A stretch of 59,968 bases of DNA from Actinomycetota bacterium (GCA_003168255.1 PMSU01000197.1:1-59968); one strand, 5' to 3'; shown: positions 25,467-34,784, numbered from the stretch's first letter. Program-made: numbers and translations. The notes: generated by a model from the sequence alone, not told the origin.

Positions 25467-26626
25467 CCGGGCGCCCCCGGGCACCGGGGCGCCGGCGGCA
25501 TCGCGTCGAGGCTGGCGCCGACGTTTTGCGCGACTCCCGTCCCCAGGCTGCTCATCTCGCTGGCGGTATACGGATCCGACGACACCTGGTCCCGGCCGCG
25601 GCCGTCGGTATAGCCCGCCGTGTACAAGATCAGGTAGGGCCCGCGGCTAACCGCGCCCGACAACTGCCGCTGCCGGTTCCCGAACCGGGCGGCCAGGGTG
25701 CCAGGAAACGGCACCGCCCTTATTCCCGGCTTGAGGCCGTGGCCGACCGGGAGGCTGCTCACCGGCGGGGCGGTGCGGCGGGTGATCACGACTCCGACCG
25801 TGACCACGAGGCTGCCGGTGGAGTCTGTGTAGGTGGCGCGAAGCACCCCTTCGCAGCCGCGCTTGTCGAGCACCCGCGCCAGCGCCTGATCGGTGGCGGC
25901 CTGGCAGCCGGACTGCGGCGCGATCCCCACCCGGTGCGCGGACAGCTTCAGGCCATCGGCGGTCCCGAAGATCAGGTAGGACAACTGGTAGCTGACCGAA
26001 GCCGGGAAGATCTTCCCGGCCGGCCAGGTCCGCCAGCGGCTGGAGACTTCCCAGACCATGATCTGGCGCTGCTGCGTCGCGCTGAACCTGCGGGGCATTA
26101 TCTGGGCCGCCACGCCAGCCAGGGATACGACCAGCCCGGCAATGCCGAGCAGCGCGGCGGCGATGGTCAGCCCGAGCCGCACGGACGAGGCCCTGCGGTG
26201 CCGGACGGGCTCATACCCGGGTCGGGGTCCGGGTCCGGGTGCCGGTTCGAGTCCGGGGTCGGGGTCGGCGTCGGGGTCGGGGTCGGCGGGCTGCGGGAAA
26301 GATGGATAAGCGGCGAGCCCGTAGAGCGGCTCTGTTGGCGGCCAAGCGGGCGGATTCACGGCCGGCCGAACAGGCGGATTCACGGCCGGCCGAACAGGCG
26401 GATTCACGGCCGGCCGAACAGGTAGTTCCCCGGCCGGCAGTGGCGGGACAGGCGGATCCCCGGCTGGCGGCGGGCCGACGCCGACCGGCGGAGACCGGAA
26501 GGGTGAACCGGCATCGGCCTGCGCCGCCTGGCGGGCAGGGGCGTCTCGGTTCAGCGGGTATGCGGCAGCCCGGGCAGGCGGATCCTCGGCCTCCGGCCCG
26601 GCTGGATTATCCGGCCGCGTAACCAC
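25460..26626 (-). CDS. Proline-rich single-pass membrane partner of the protease
   Basis: A 388-residue protein with an N-terminal proline-rich cytoplasmic region of about 170 residues. That region includes three perfect 8-residue repeats (PPVRPAVN) and a PDPDADPDPG stretch. One membrane helix follows (LGLTIAAALLGIAGLVVSLAG), then an extracytoplasmic domain of about 190 residues with two cysteines (SGCQAATDQ and KRGCEG) likely to pair. It overlaps the mycosin-like gene, which suggests the two act together at the outer face of the membrane. I do not recognise the outer domain. The 228 bp upstream (26627-26854) shows no gene and should hold its promoter. Confidence 0.7.
   Translation of the reverse strand: MVTRPDNPAGPEAEDPPARAAAYPLNRDAPARQAAQADAGSPFRSPPVGVGPPPAGDPPVPPLPAGELPVRPAVNPPVRPAVNPPVRPAVNPPAWPPTEPLYGLAAYPSFPQPADPDPDADPDPGLEPAPGPGPRPGYEPVRHRRASSVRLGLTIAAALLGIAGLVVSLAGVAAQIMPRRFSATQQRQIMVWEVSSRWRTWPAGKIFPASVSYQLSYLIFGTADGLKLSAHRVGIAPQSGCQAATDQALARVLDKRGCEGVLRATYTDSTGSLVVTVGVVITRRTAPPVSSLPVGHGLKPGIRAVPFPGTLAARFGNRQRQLSGAVSRGPYLILYTAGYTDGRGRDQVSSDPYTASEMSSLGTGVAQNVGASLDAMPPAPRCPGAPGC
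26350..26421. repeat. Three tandem 24-bp repeats
   Basis: Three identical consecutive units begin at 26350, 26374 and 26398 (core GCGGATTCACGGCCGGCC). On the minus strand they encode PPVRPAVN three times in the proline-rich segment of the protease partner. In-frame units of this kind change copy number by slippage without breaking the gene. Confidence 0.9.
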
Positions 26627-26854
26627 AACGGCATGCTACGGCCTGGCTGGGTCATGTTGGCTGCCCGTAGACATGTTCCTACGTTAACGTGCGCCGCTGG
26701 CCTGCAAGAAGCGGCCAAGGCCGGAATCTGCCGCAGACGGAGCATTACCTCGCGAACTCGAATCGGGTTCGCATAGCAGCCATTTCGGTTAGCAGCCATT
26801 TCATCCAAGATAGGTGCGTAAGCACGTGCCTGACCTCTTATGGGCACCGAATGG

Positions 26855-26904
26855 TTAAGGGGAAGGATCCTGGTCGCGGACGCGACCAGGATCCTTCCCC
26901 TTAA
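26855..26904. terminator. 50-bp perfect hairpin after moeZ
   Basis: The arms at 26855-26878 and 26881-26904 are perfectly complementary over 24 bp with a 2-nt loop. The outer end is TTAAGGGGAAGGATCC. It begins 20 bp after the moeZ stop on the minus strand, where a terminator is expected. There is no U-tract, as is common in high-GC actinobacteria. The length and perfection exceed a usual terminator, so a second role such as a protein-binding site is possible. Confidence 0.6.
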
Positions 26905-26923
26905 TGCGGCCGGTCCTCGGGGA

Positions 26924-28102
26924 TCAGTATGTCGGCAGCGCCGGGTCCACCTGGCTGATCCAGGCGAGCACGCCGCCGCCGACGTGTACCGCGTCAGCGA
27001 AGCCGGCGTTCTTCACGATGGCCAGGCACTCGGCCGAGCGCGCGCCGCTCTTGCAGTGCAGCACGACCTTCTTGTCCTGCGGAAGCCGCTCAAGCGCCGC
27101 GCCGGAGAGAAACTCCCCCTTGGGGATGAGGGTGGCTCCGGGGATGGACACGATCTCGTACTCGTTCGGCTCCCGCACATCTACCAGGAAGATGTCGTCG
27201 CCGCGGTCCTGCATGGCCTTCAGGTCACGAGCGCTGATCGTCGAGCCCGCCGCTGCCTGCTGGGCGTCCTCGGACACGGTGCCGCAGAATTCCTCGTAGT
27301 CGATCAGCTCGGTGATCGTGGGCTCCTTGCCGCACACCGGGCATTCGGGATCCTTCTTCATCTGCACCGTTCGGTAGGACATTTCTAGCGCGTCGTAGAT
27401 CATCAGCCGCCCGACGAGCGGCTCGCCGATACCGGTGATGACCTTGATCGCCTCATTTACCTGGATGGAACCGATGGAGGCGCACAGCACGCCGAGCACG
27501 CCGCCCTCGGCGCAGGACGGCACCATTCCCGGCGGCGGCGGCTCGGGGTACAGGCACCGGTAGCACGGCCCGTGCTCGGCCCAGAATACGCTCGCCTGGC
27601 CATCGAAGCGGTAGATCGAGCCCCAGGCATAAGGCTTCCCGAGCAGCACGCAGGCGTCATTGACCAGGTAACGGGTGGCGAAGTTGTCCGTGCCGTCCAC
27701 GATGAGGTCATAGGGCTCGAAGACACGCATCGCGTTGTCGGAGTCCAGCCGCTCCTCGTGCACGACCACGTTCACGTAAGGATTGATCTCGCGGATGGAG
27801 TCGGCGGCAGATTGAGCCTTCGACCGGCCCACGTCCGACTGCCCGTGGATGATCTGGCGCTGCAGGTTCGACTCGTCGACCACGTCGAAGTCGATGACAC
27901 CGAGCGTGCCGACGCCAGCGGCGGCCAGGTAAAGCAGGGCGGGCGAGCCGAGCCCGCCGGCGCCCACGCAGAGGACGCGGGCGTTCTTCAGCCGTTTCTG
28001 GCCCGTCATCCCGACATCCGGGATGATCAGGTGGCGCGAGTAACGCCGTACCTCGTCTACGGTCAGCGCGGCGGCCGGTGATACCAGCGGTGGCAACGAC
28101 AC
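26924..28102 (-). CDS. moeZ: MoeZ: adenylyltransferase-sulphurtransferase
   Basis: A 392-residue ThiF/MoeB-type E1-like enzyme fused to a rhodanese domain. The N-terminal part shows GAGGLGSPALLYLAAAGVG for ATP, the R-rich SNLQRQIIHG loop, VDGTDNFATRYLVND and two zinc CxxC pairs (CYRC, then CPVCG). The C-terminal rhodanese has active-site Cys in HCKSGARS. It adenylates and thiolates the C-terminus of sulphur-carrier proteins such as MoaD, ThiS and CysO. The GTG start follows AGGAGA. M. tuberculosis Rv3206c is the evident counterpart. Confidence 0.93.
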   Translation of the reverse strand: MSLPPLVSPAAALTVDEVRRYSRHLIIPDVGMTGQKRLKNARVLCVGAGGLGSPALLYLAAAGVGTLGVIDFDVVDESNLQRQIIHGQSDVGRSKAQSAADSIREINPYVNVVVHEERLDSDNAMRVFEPYDLIVDGTDNFATRYLVNDACVLLGKPYAWGSIYRFDGQASVFWAEHGPCYRCLYPEPPPPGMVPSCAEGGVLGVLCASIGSIQVNEAIKVITGIGEPLVGRLMIYDALEMSYRTVQMKKDPECPVCGKEPTITELIDYEEFCGTVSEDAQQAAAGSTISARDLKAMQDRGDDIFLVDVREPNEYEIVSIPGATLIPKGEFLSGAALERLPQDKKVVLHCKSGARSAECLAIVKNAGFADAVHVGGGVLAWISQVDPALPTY

Positions 28103-28416
28103 AGTGCTCTCCTGAACAGTAAGGATTTCCCTACATCACGAACCTGCCGCGGCGGACGCGCATTCCCGCGCGCGGCCGTGGCCCGCCCATGGCGGACGCT
28201 ACCCCCGCCCGCGGGGTTCGCGCCAGCGAGTCCTGGTGCCGAAAGAACCGTCGGCAGCCCGGCCGCCACCGGCCCAAATCCCTTAAAACGAACCCCGGGC
28301 TCCAGAAAATGTCACTGGACACCGGTACAACGCTTGTGTGCGGCCGAACCATACGCCGGCCGTAGCCGGAATTCCACTATGAGCGGCTCGTGTCGCCGCT
28401 TACCCCGGGAGACCAT
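28103..28416. other. Divergent intergenic region, 314 bp
   Basis: This gap separates moeZ (minus) from the Rv3235-family gene (plus). It should hold both promoters. I see the AGGAGA ribosome site of moeZ at its left end and GGGAGA of the plus-strand gene at its right end. No convincing ORF, RNA gene or strong hairpin is visible. Confidence 0.5.
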
Positions 28417-29226
28417 ATGCAAGCACAGCTCGAGGGCTCGCCCGCCCGGACCGTAGCAGCCGGCCCGCCATGGCTCGCCACTGGAATTCGGCCCGGGCCG
28501 GGAGATGGCCGTCGGCTGGCCGCACGCCCGCTGCCTGACCCGGTCGCGATCCGGCTCCGCCGCATTCCCGACGCGGCTCCGCCCTACGACAACGGGGCGC
28601 CCGGTGAGGTAGTGCCTGCCCGGGCAGACGTGCTCGCCGCCGCGATTGTGGCGGCCCTTGATGGAGCCGGCCCGGTCAGCCGAAGGCCGGCCGAGAGCCC
28701 GCGCGCCCGCACCCGGGAGCCGGGGCCGGCGCGTTCAGGTCGGCCGGCCGGGACAGGCGACGGGAAGGCTGGGGCGGCCAGGCAGGCGGGCACGGACGGA
28801 CGAGCACGCACGACCGGAGGAGCGGGGACAGGCGGACGAGCAGGCACGGACGGAGGAGCGGGGACAGGCGGGCCGGCGGGCACGGACGGGTCGGCCGGCT
28901 GGCCCAGCAAATTCGCGCAGGTCCTGGCGGAGACGCTCGCTGGCTCTCGTCCGCCGGCCCAGCTGACCCCGTGGACGACCGAACGCGTCCGGTCGCACAT
29001 ACGCAGGCTCGGACCACTGCTCACTGCCCGGCAGCGGCCGGTGGTCCAGCGCATCGTCACCTCGCTGCCCGCCTCCGACGTCATGGAGATGTCCGTCGTC
29101 GTTGGGTTTGGCCCCAGGGTGCGCGCGCTCGCTATCAGGCTGGAGCGGGCGCAACCGCGGCCCGCGACTCCCGGGCACGCTGACAGGCCGCCGCGCTGGC
29201 TATGTACCGCCGTAGAGGCCGCCTAG
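28417..29226 (+). CDS. Rv3235-family protein
   Basis: A 269-residue protein. The conserved part is the C-terminal 110 residues: FAQVLAETLAGSRPPAQLTPWTTERV, then VMEMSVVVGFGPRVRALAIRLE and RWLCTAVEA. This pattern is shared by actinobacterial Rv3235-like proteins encoded beside secA. The middle is a Gly/Thr/Ala-rich repeat tract (AGTGG and AGTDG units, about residues 117-160), probably disordered. The start chosen is the ATG of MQAQLEG with a GGGAGA site; a GTG nine codons upstream is possible. Function is unknown in the family. Confidence 0.75.
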   Translation: MQAQLEGSPARTVAAGPPWLATGIRPGPGDGRRLAARPLPDPVAIRLRRIPDAAPPYDNGAPGEVVPARADVLAAAIVAALDGAGPVSRRPAESPRARTREPGPARSGRPAGTGDGKAGAARQAGTDGRARTTGGAGTGGRAGTDGGAGTGGPAGTDGSAGWPSKFAQVLAETLAGSRPPAQLTPWTTERVRSHIRRLGPLLTARQRPVVQRIVTSLPASDVMEMSVVVGFGPRVRALAIRLERAQPRPATPGHADRPPRWLCTAVEAA

Positions 29227-29255
29227 CGGAACCCTGACTAGGGACGGGCCGGCGG

Positions 29256-32177
29256 TCAGGCGTCCGCGCGGGTGCGCGGGTCACCGTGGCAGCGCTTGAA
29301 CTTGCGGCCCGAGCCACACGGGCACGGGTCATTCCTGCCGACGCGGGAGAAGTCACCGCCCACGTGAGACTCGGTGTGATGCTCGACGCCGCCGTCCATG
29401 GTGGGCGCGGAGTATTCCAGCTGGGCCGGCCGGCGCTGCTGGCCGGCCCCAGCGGGGCCGCGGCCGGCGAGTCCGGCGGGTACGGCCGGACGCGCCTGGC
29501 CGCCCTGATCGTCGCGGCTCCCCTGGCCTGACCCGTCCGGTGGGGCCTGCCGCCGGCGGCCACGTTGCTGAGCCGGGGCGGGCGACTGGGCTACGGCAGC
29601 GGGGGGTTGCGAGCCGAGCGCCGCTGACTGTGCCTGAGCCTCCGCCGGGACCTCATCCACGATCGGGTTGTCCTGGACCTCGACCTGCACGTTGAACAGG
29701 AGCCCAACCGACTCCTCCTTGATTCCCTCCATCATCGAGCCGAACATGTCGTAGCCCTCCCGCTGATACTCGATCAGCGGGTCGCGCTGGGCCATGGCAC
29801 GCAGTCCGATGCCTTCCCTGAGGTAATCCATCTCGTAGAGGTGCTCGCGCCACTTGCGGTCAAGCACCGACAGCACCACCCGGCGCTCCAGCTCGCGGGT
29901 CACCTCCGGGCCGAATTCCTGCTCGCGCCGGTTGTAGCTCGCCTGCGCGTCATTCCGCATGGCCTCGGTGATGAAGTCGGAGGTCAGTCCGTTGATCTCG
30001 CCACCGGACTCCTCAACCAGGTCAGCGACGCTGACCCCGACCGGGTACAGGCCACGGAACGCGGTCCACAGCTTGTCCAGGTCCCATTCCTCCGGGAAGC
30101 CGTCGCTGGTGGCCCCGGCGACGTACCCGTCGACGACTTCGTTGATCATGTCGCGGATCTGGTCGTTCAGGTCCACGCCTTCGAGCACCTTGTGCCGTTC
30201 GCCGTAGATGACCTTGCGCTGCCGGTTGAGCACGTCGTCATACTTCAGGACGTCCTTGCGGATCTCGAAGTTCTGCTGCTCCACCTGGGTTTGCGCCGAC
30301 CTGATCGCGCGGCTGACGGTCTTGGACTCGATGGGGACGTCCGGTGGCGTCTTCAGGAACTCCATGAAGTGCGCGACCTTGTCCGAGTTGAACATCCGCA
30401 TCAGGTCGTCTTCGAGGGATAGGTAGAAGCGGGACAGTCCCGGGTCACCCTGGCGGCCCGACCGGCCGCGCAGCTGATTGTCGATGCGCCGTGACTCGTG
30501 CCGCTCGGTGCCGAGCACGTACAGCCCGCCGGCGGCGACGACCTGCTCGTGATCCTCGGTGCCTGCTCGCTTGGCTTTTTCGAGCGCTTCCGGCCAGGCA
30601 GCTTCGTAGTCTTCCGGCGTCTCAAGCGGCGACAGCCCACGCTGATGGAGCTCCAGGTCCGCCATGAACTCGGGGTTCCCGCCGAGCATGATGTCGGTAC
30701 CACGGCCTGCCATGTTCGTCGCCACGGTGACCGCGCCTGAGCGGCCGGCGTTCGCGATGATCGTGGCCTCTCGCTCGTGCTGCTTGGCGTTCAGCACCTC
30801 ATGCGGCACCCCGCGCCGCTTCAGCATCTTCGACAAGACCTCGGACTTCTCCACGCTGATCGTTCCGACCAGGACAGGCTGGCCAGCCCGGTGGCACTCC
30901 TGGATGTCCTCGACGCACGCCTCGAACTTGGCCTGCGCCGTCTGGTAGATCAGGTCTGACTCATCGGCCCTGACCATCGGCATGTTCGTGGGGATCGGCA
31001 CCACGCCGAGTTCGTAGGTCTTCTGGAACTCGTTTGCCTCGGTCATCGCCGTGCCGGTCATCCCGGCCAGCTTGTCGTAGAGCCGGAAGTAGTTCTGTAG
31101 GGTGATCGTGGCGAGCGTCTGGTTCTCGTCCTTGATCTGCACGTTTTCCTTGGCCTCGATGGCCTGGTGCATACCCTCATTGAAGCGGCGGCCGTGCAGG
31201 ATGCGGCCGGTGAACTCGTCCACGATCAGGACCTCGTCGCTCATCACGACGTATTCCTTGTCTCGCTTGTACAGTTCCTTGGCCTTGAGTGCGTTCTGCA
31301 GGAAGCTTACCAGCGGCGTGTTCACCGACTCGTAGAGGTTGTCGATGCCCAGCCAGTCCTCGACCTTCTCCACACCGCTCTCGAGAATCCCGACGGTCTT
31401 CTTCTTCTCGTCCACCTCGTAGTCGCCTTCGCCGTCCTCACCCCGGCGCAGCCGGGGGACGATCTTGGCGAACTCCTGGTACCAGCGCGAGTTCTGCTCG
31501 GCGGGCCCGCTGATGATCAGCGGCGTGCGGGCCTCGTCGATGAGAATCGAGTCGACCTCGTCGACGATGGCGAAGTGATGCCCGCGCTGGACGCACTCGT
31601 CCAGGGTCCAGGCCATGTTGTCGCGCAGGTAGTCGAAGCCAAACTCGTTGTTGGTGCCATAGGTCACATCGGCCTCGTACTGCTTGCGGCGTACCTCCGG
31701 CGTCATGTCGGACAGGATCACGCCCACCTCGAGGCCGAGGAAATGATGGATCCGGCCCATCCATTCGGCATCGCGCTTGGCCAGGTAGTCGTTGACCGTG
31801 ACGGCATGGACGCCCTTGCCGGAGAGCGCGTTGAGGTAGGCAGGCAGCACCGCGGTGAGGGTCTTGCCCTCACCGGTCCTCATCTCGGCTATGTTGCCCT
31901 CGTGCAGCGCGGCGCCGCCCATGACCTGCACGTCGAAAGGCCGCTGCCCGAGGGTACGGCTCGCCGCCTCGCGCACGGCGGCGAACGCCTCGGGAAGCAG
32001 GTCATCGAGCGTCTGGCCGTCAGAGTACCGCTGCCTGAACTGGTCGGTCATGCCCCGCAGCTCGGCGTCGCTCAGGACGGCGAAATCTTCTTCGATCGAG
32101 TTGACCTGGTCGGCTATGCGCTTGAGCCGACGCAGTATCCTGCCCTCGCCTGCGCGCAGGACCTTATCAATGACCAC
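29256..32177 (-). CDS. secA: SecA preprotein translocase ATPase
   Basis: A 973-residue motor of the Sec export pathway. Walker A lies in MRTGEGKTLTAVLPAYLNAL. DEAD-motor signatures VDEVDSILIDEARTPLIISG, GTISVEKSE and TNMAGRGTDIMLGGN are present. The C-terminus has the zinc SEC-C motif CPCGSGRKFKRCHG after a Gln/Ala/Pro/Gly-rich linker. The start is the GTG of VIDKVLRAGEG at 32177, six nt after GAGAAG. The reading frame stays open for 190 codons upstream but without SecA-like sequence. It is slightly longer than the usual 930-950 residues because of the linker. Confidence 0.96.
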   Translation of the reverse strand: MVIDKVLRAGEGRILRRLKRIADQVNSIEEDFAVLSDAELRGMTDQFRQRYSDGQTLDDLLPEAFAAVREAASRTLGQRPFDVQVMGGAALHEGNIAEMRTGEGKTLTAVLPAYLNALSGKGVHAVTVNDYLAKRDAEWMGRIHHFLGLEVGVILSDMTPEVRRKQYEADVTYGTNNEFGFDYLRDNMAWTLDECVQRGHHFAIVDEVDSILIDEARTPLIISGPAEQNSRWYQEFAKIVPRLRRGEDGEGDYEVDEKKKTVGILESGVEKVEDWLGIDNLYESVNTPLVSFLQNALKAKELYKRDKEYVVMSDEVLIVDEFTGRILHGRRFNEGMHQAIEAKENVQIKDENQTLATITLQNYFRLYDKLAGMTGTAMTEANEFQKTYELGVVPIPTNMPMVRADESDLIYQTAQAKFEACVEDIQECHRAGQPVLVGTISVEKSEVLSKMLKRRGVPHEVLNAKQHEREATIIANAGRSGAVTVATNMAGRGTDIMLGGNPEFMADLELHQRGLSPLETPEDYEAAWPEALEKAKRAGTEDHEQVVAAGGLYVLGTERHESRRIDNQLRGRSGRQGDPGLSRFYLSLEDDLMRMFNSDKVAHFMEFLKTPPDVPIESKTVSRAIRSAQTQVEQQNFEIRKDVLKYDDVLNRQRKVIYGERHKVLEGVDLNDQIRDMINEVVDGYVAGATSDGFPEEWDLDKLWTAFRGLYPVGVSVADLVEESGGEINGLTSDFITEAMRNDAQASYNRREQEFGPEVTRELERRVVLSVLDRKWREHLYEMDYLREGIGLRAMAQRDPLIEYQREGYDMFGSMMEGIKEESVGLLFNVQVEVQDNPIVDEVPAEAQAQSAALGSQPPAAVAQSPAPAQQRGRRRQAPPDGSGQGSRDDQGGQARPAVPAGLAGRGPAGAGQQRRPAQLEYSAPTMDGGVEHHTESHVGGDFSRVGRNDPCPCGSGRKFKRCHGDPRTRADA

Positions 32178-32435
32178 TGGCACTTCTCGTCGCGCTCCTC
32201 GCGTCTGACCTGGGCCGAGCCGCCGCCTTGCGCACCGGGACCGCGGGCCACGGCAGAAGGCGCCGGACGGTGGCGTGCAGATGCCACCGTAATGAATGTC
32301 ATCGTAGGCGAGATGGGCGGGGAAACCGAGTCGGCCGCGAACGTCGCACGCTAACGGAGGGCCGGCGCACGCTGGCCGGCCGGACCCGGCCACAATGGTG
32401 AACGCGGCGGGTAGCCGGACGAGAGGAGCAGCCGC

Positions 32436-32735
32436 ATGGCTGACCAGGTGGGATCGGGCACCGTACATGGTGCGATGAGCGAATCGGCCGGGATCGATCC
32501 GGAGGGGTCGCCGGTGGCGCCAATTGAGGCTCTGGTCTCGCCCGGTGCGCACGTACCATTCCACGGGCGGCCGGTGTCGTGGGTGGCGGTCACCATCATC
32601 ATCGTCGGTTTCCTGGCTGGAGGGCTCGGACTCGTCTTCGGGCCGACGTGGTGGGTGTTCTGGGCCGGCGGCGCGGTGGCTGCTATCGGCTGCGTTCTTG
32701 CGGGTGCCATCGGCATCTTCAACGACTGGTACTGA
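32436..32735 (+). CDS. Small HGxxPxxW-type membrane protein
   Basis: A 99-residue protein with an ATG after a GAGGAG ribosome site. A polar N-terminus leads to FHGRPVSWVAV, the HGxxPxxW motif typical of a small actinobacterial membrane family (DUF6704-like, from memory). Two membrane helices follow (VTIIIVGFLAGGLGLVF and WWVFWAGGAVAAIGCVLAGAIG). The ending is FNDWY. It is divergent from secA across 258 bp that should hold both promoters. Function is not known to me. Confidence 0.8.
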   Translation: MADQVGSGTVHGAMSESAGIDPEGSPVAPIEALVSPGAHVPFHGRPVSWVAVTIIIVGFLAGGLGLVFGPTWWVFWAGGAVAAIGCVLAGAIGIFNDWY

Positions 32736-32780
32736 CCGCTCGGCCACTGCTATCGGCGGCCGCGCCCGGCACGGCTCGGC

Positions 32781-34049
32781 GTGAGCGCCGCGGCGCGATG
32801 TCCGAGCCTGACGCTACGCTCAGCCCTTGTGGCCCGCTTCCCCTCACCAGAATCTCAGCTGACCCTCGGCGCGGACGACGTACGCCGGATCACGCTGCGC
32901 GCGCAGGGCTTCCTCGGGTCGGAAGGACGCCGCGGCGGAGTCAGCGGCATGATGCGAAGGCTAGGGGCCGTTCAGCTCGACACGATCAGCGTCCTGGCCC
33001 GATCGCATGAACTTGTTGCATATTCCAGGCTGGGCCCGCTGCCGCGGGACAAGGTCGAGCTCGCCTACTGGCACCCGCGCAAGCCCACCGCGTTCGAGTA
33101 CTGGGCGCATGCGGCCTGCATCCTGCCCCTCGAGCAGTGGCCCTCCTTCGCATTCAGGCGGCGGGCTTTCCGCTCTCGCGGCATGCGCTGGCATGAGGTG
33201 CCCGAGCACGCGTGCGCGGAGGTCCTCGCCAGGCTGCGCGCCGACGGCCCGCTTAACGCCACCCAACTCGGCGGCGCGAAGAGCGGCGGCGAATGGTGGG
33301 ACTGGTCCGACGTGAAGATCGCCGTCGAGTGGCTGCTCGACATCGGCGACGTCGTCTGCGTCCGCCGCACCGGCTGGCGCCGGGTCTACGACCTGCCGGA
33401 GCGGGTGATCCCTGGTGAGTATCTCGGCGTCGAGCCATCCGACGAGGAATGCCTTGCCCGGCTGGCCGGCGTTGCCGCCCGCGGGCTGGGCGTTGTCACC
33501 CGGGCCGACCTCGTCGACTTCCACCGGCTACAGCGCCTGGCACGCACCGCGAACGAGCGGGCGGATCTCATCGACAAGGCCGCTGCCGCGGCCGGCCTTG
33601 TGCCGGTCACGCTGGACGGCGGCCGGACCCGTCCGGCCGCGACGGCCTGGGCGGATCCCGCCGCAGTCGAGCAGATGCCTCGCGGCAGGCACCGGACCAC
33701 TCTCCTGTCGCCCTTCGACTCGCTGATCTGGGACCGCAAGCGGGCGCTGCGGATGTTTGGCTTCAGCCACAGCCTCGAGGCGTATGTGCCAGCCCACAAG
33801 CGCGTACACGGCTACTTCGCCATGCCGCTGCTGGCCGGCGGCCGCCTGGTCGGGCGGGTTGACCCAACGCGCAGCGGCCGGACGCTCGTTGCCCGCAAGG
33901 TTTCGCTCGAGCGTGCGTCAGCGGCCGAGGCAATGGCACAGGCGCTGCGCGAGGCAGCCTCCTGGGTCGGATGCGACGAGGTTCATCTCGGGGTGGTTGA
34001 GCCCAGCCAATACGCGGGGCGGCTGCGTTCGGCGCTGGCTGGCGGCTGA
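32781..34049 (+). CDS. YcaQ/AlkX-type DNA glycosylase, winged helix
   Basis: A 422-residue protein of the HTH_42 (YcaQ) family, which unhooks DNA crosslinks and bulky adducts. The diagnostic QxD-type catalytic motif is visible as VQLDTISVLARSHELVAYSRLG. WHEVPEHACAEVLARL and LLSPFDSLIWDRKRALRMFGF follow, the latter a strongly conserved YcaQ block. The start is uncertain: a GTG at 32781 gives the longest frame, while a GTG at 32829 (VARFPSPE) sits closer to the family start, and neither has a clear ribosome site. It may form a repair set with atl and adnAB elsewhere in the window. Confidence 0.85.
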   Translation: MSAAARCPSLTLRSALVARFPSPESQLTLGADDVRRITLRAQGFLGSEGRRGGVSGMMRRLGAVQLDTISVLARSHELVAYSRLGPLPRDKVELAYWHPRKPTAFEYWAHAACILPLEQWPSFAFRRRAFRSRGMRWHEVPEHACAEVLARLRADGPLNATQLGGAKSGGEWWDWSDVKIAVEWLLDIGDVVCVRRTGWRRVYDLPERVIPGEYLGVEPSDEECLARLAGVAARGLGVVTRADLVDFHRLQRLARTANERADLIDKAAAAAGLVPVTLDGGRTRPAATAWADPAAVEQMPRGRHRTTLLSPFDSLIWDRKRALRMFGFSHSLEAYVPAHKRVHGYFAMPLLAGGRLVGRVDPTRSGRTLVARKVSLERASAAEAMAQALREAASWVGCDEVHLGVVEPSQYAGRLRSALAGG

Positions 34050-34064
34050 CCCGGCCGCCCGCGG

Positions 34065-34784
34065 TCAGCCGAATTCGATCAGCTTGTCCCGCACGGCGAT
34101 CATGACCGCCTCCATCCTGGAGTGGATCTGAAGCTTCTCCAGGATGTTGCGCACGTGGTTCTTCACGGTGTTCTCCGAGATGAACAGTTCCCTGGCGATG
34201 TCGCGGTTGTTCATCCCCTTGGCGACGAGCTTGAGCACCTCCATCTCGCGATCGGTGAGCCTTGGCGCGGGGACCTGCTCAACGCGCTGCGCACTGTCCC
34301 GGCGGCCGAGCGTGGCGAATTCAGTGAGGAGCTTTCCGGCCATGGAAGGGCTGATGAGTGACTGACCGCCATGAACGGCACGGACCGACTCGGCAACCTC
34401 GTCCAGCGGGATGTCTTTGAGCAGGTAGCCGCTCGCGCCCGCCCTGATGGCCTCGAACAGATCCTCCTCCTCGTCACTGATCGTCAGCATGATGATCTTC
34501 GTGCTCGGCGCCGCCTCCTTCATGGCCCGGCACGCCTCAATGCCACTGCTCTTGGGCATCCGGACGTCCATGAGCACGACATCGGGGAGCGACTCCGCCG
34601 CCTTCAGCGTTGCCTCGGCTCCGTCGCTCGCCTGGCCGACGAGCTCGATGTCATCCTCCTCGTCGAGGACCATCTCTAGCCCGCGGCGGAACAGCGCATG
34701 ATCATCAACGATCAGCACGCGGATGGGCTCGCCGCGCCGCCCGGCAGCAGGCGCCTCGTCGGCGGCTCGCGGACCTGCGCTCAC
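34065..34784 (-). CDS. NarL/LuxR-type response regulator, orphan
   Basis: A 239-residue regulator. The receiver has LIVDDHALFRRGL, phospho-acceptor D in VVLMDVRMP, T in MLTISDE and K in LLKDIPLDEV. The C-terminal LuxR helix-turn-helix has LTDREMEVLKLVAKGMNNRDIARELFISENTVKNHVRNILEKL. The start is the GTG of VSAGPRAAD because GGGGAGGAG lies 6 nt upstream; the frame extends 16 codons further without support. No kinase gene is adjacent. It sits between the YcaQ gene (convergent) and hpf. Confidence 0.9.
   Translation of the reverse strand: MSAGPRAADEAPAAGRRGEPIRVLIVDDHALFRRGLEMVLDEEDDIELVGQASDGAEATLKAAESLPDVVLMDVRMPKSSGIEACRAMKEAAPSTKIIMLTISDEEEDLFEAIRAGASGYLLKDIPLDEVAESVRAVHGGQSLISPSMAGKLLTEFATLGRRDSAQRVEQVPAPRLTDREMEVLKLVAKGMNNRDIARELFISENTVKNHVRNILEKLQIHSRMEAVMIAVRDKLIEFG

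Noticed and set aside
24225..26626. Type VII secretion locus
   Set aside because: Only a mycosin-like protease and one membrane partner are present, with no EccB/C/D/E or WXG100 genes.
29256..32747. SecA with a 190-residue N-terminal extension
   Set aside because: The extra frame has no SecA-like or signal sequence, and a GTG with a ribosome site fits the family start at 32177.
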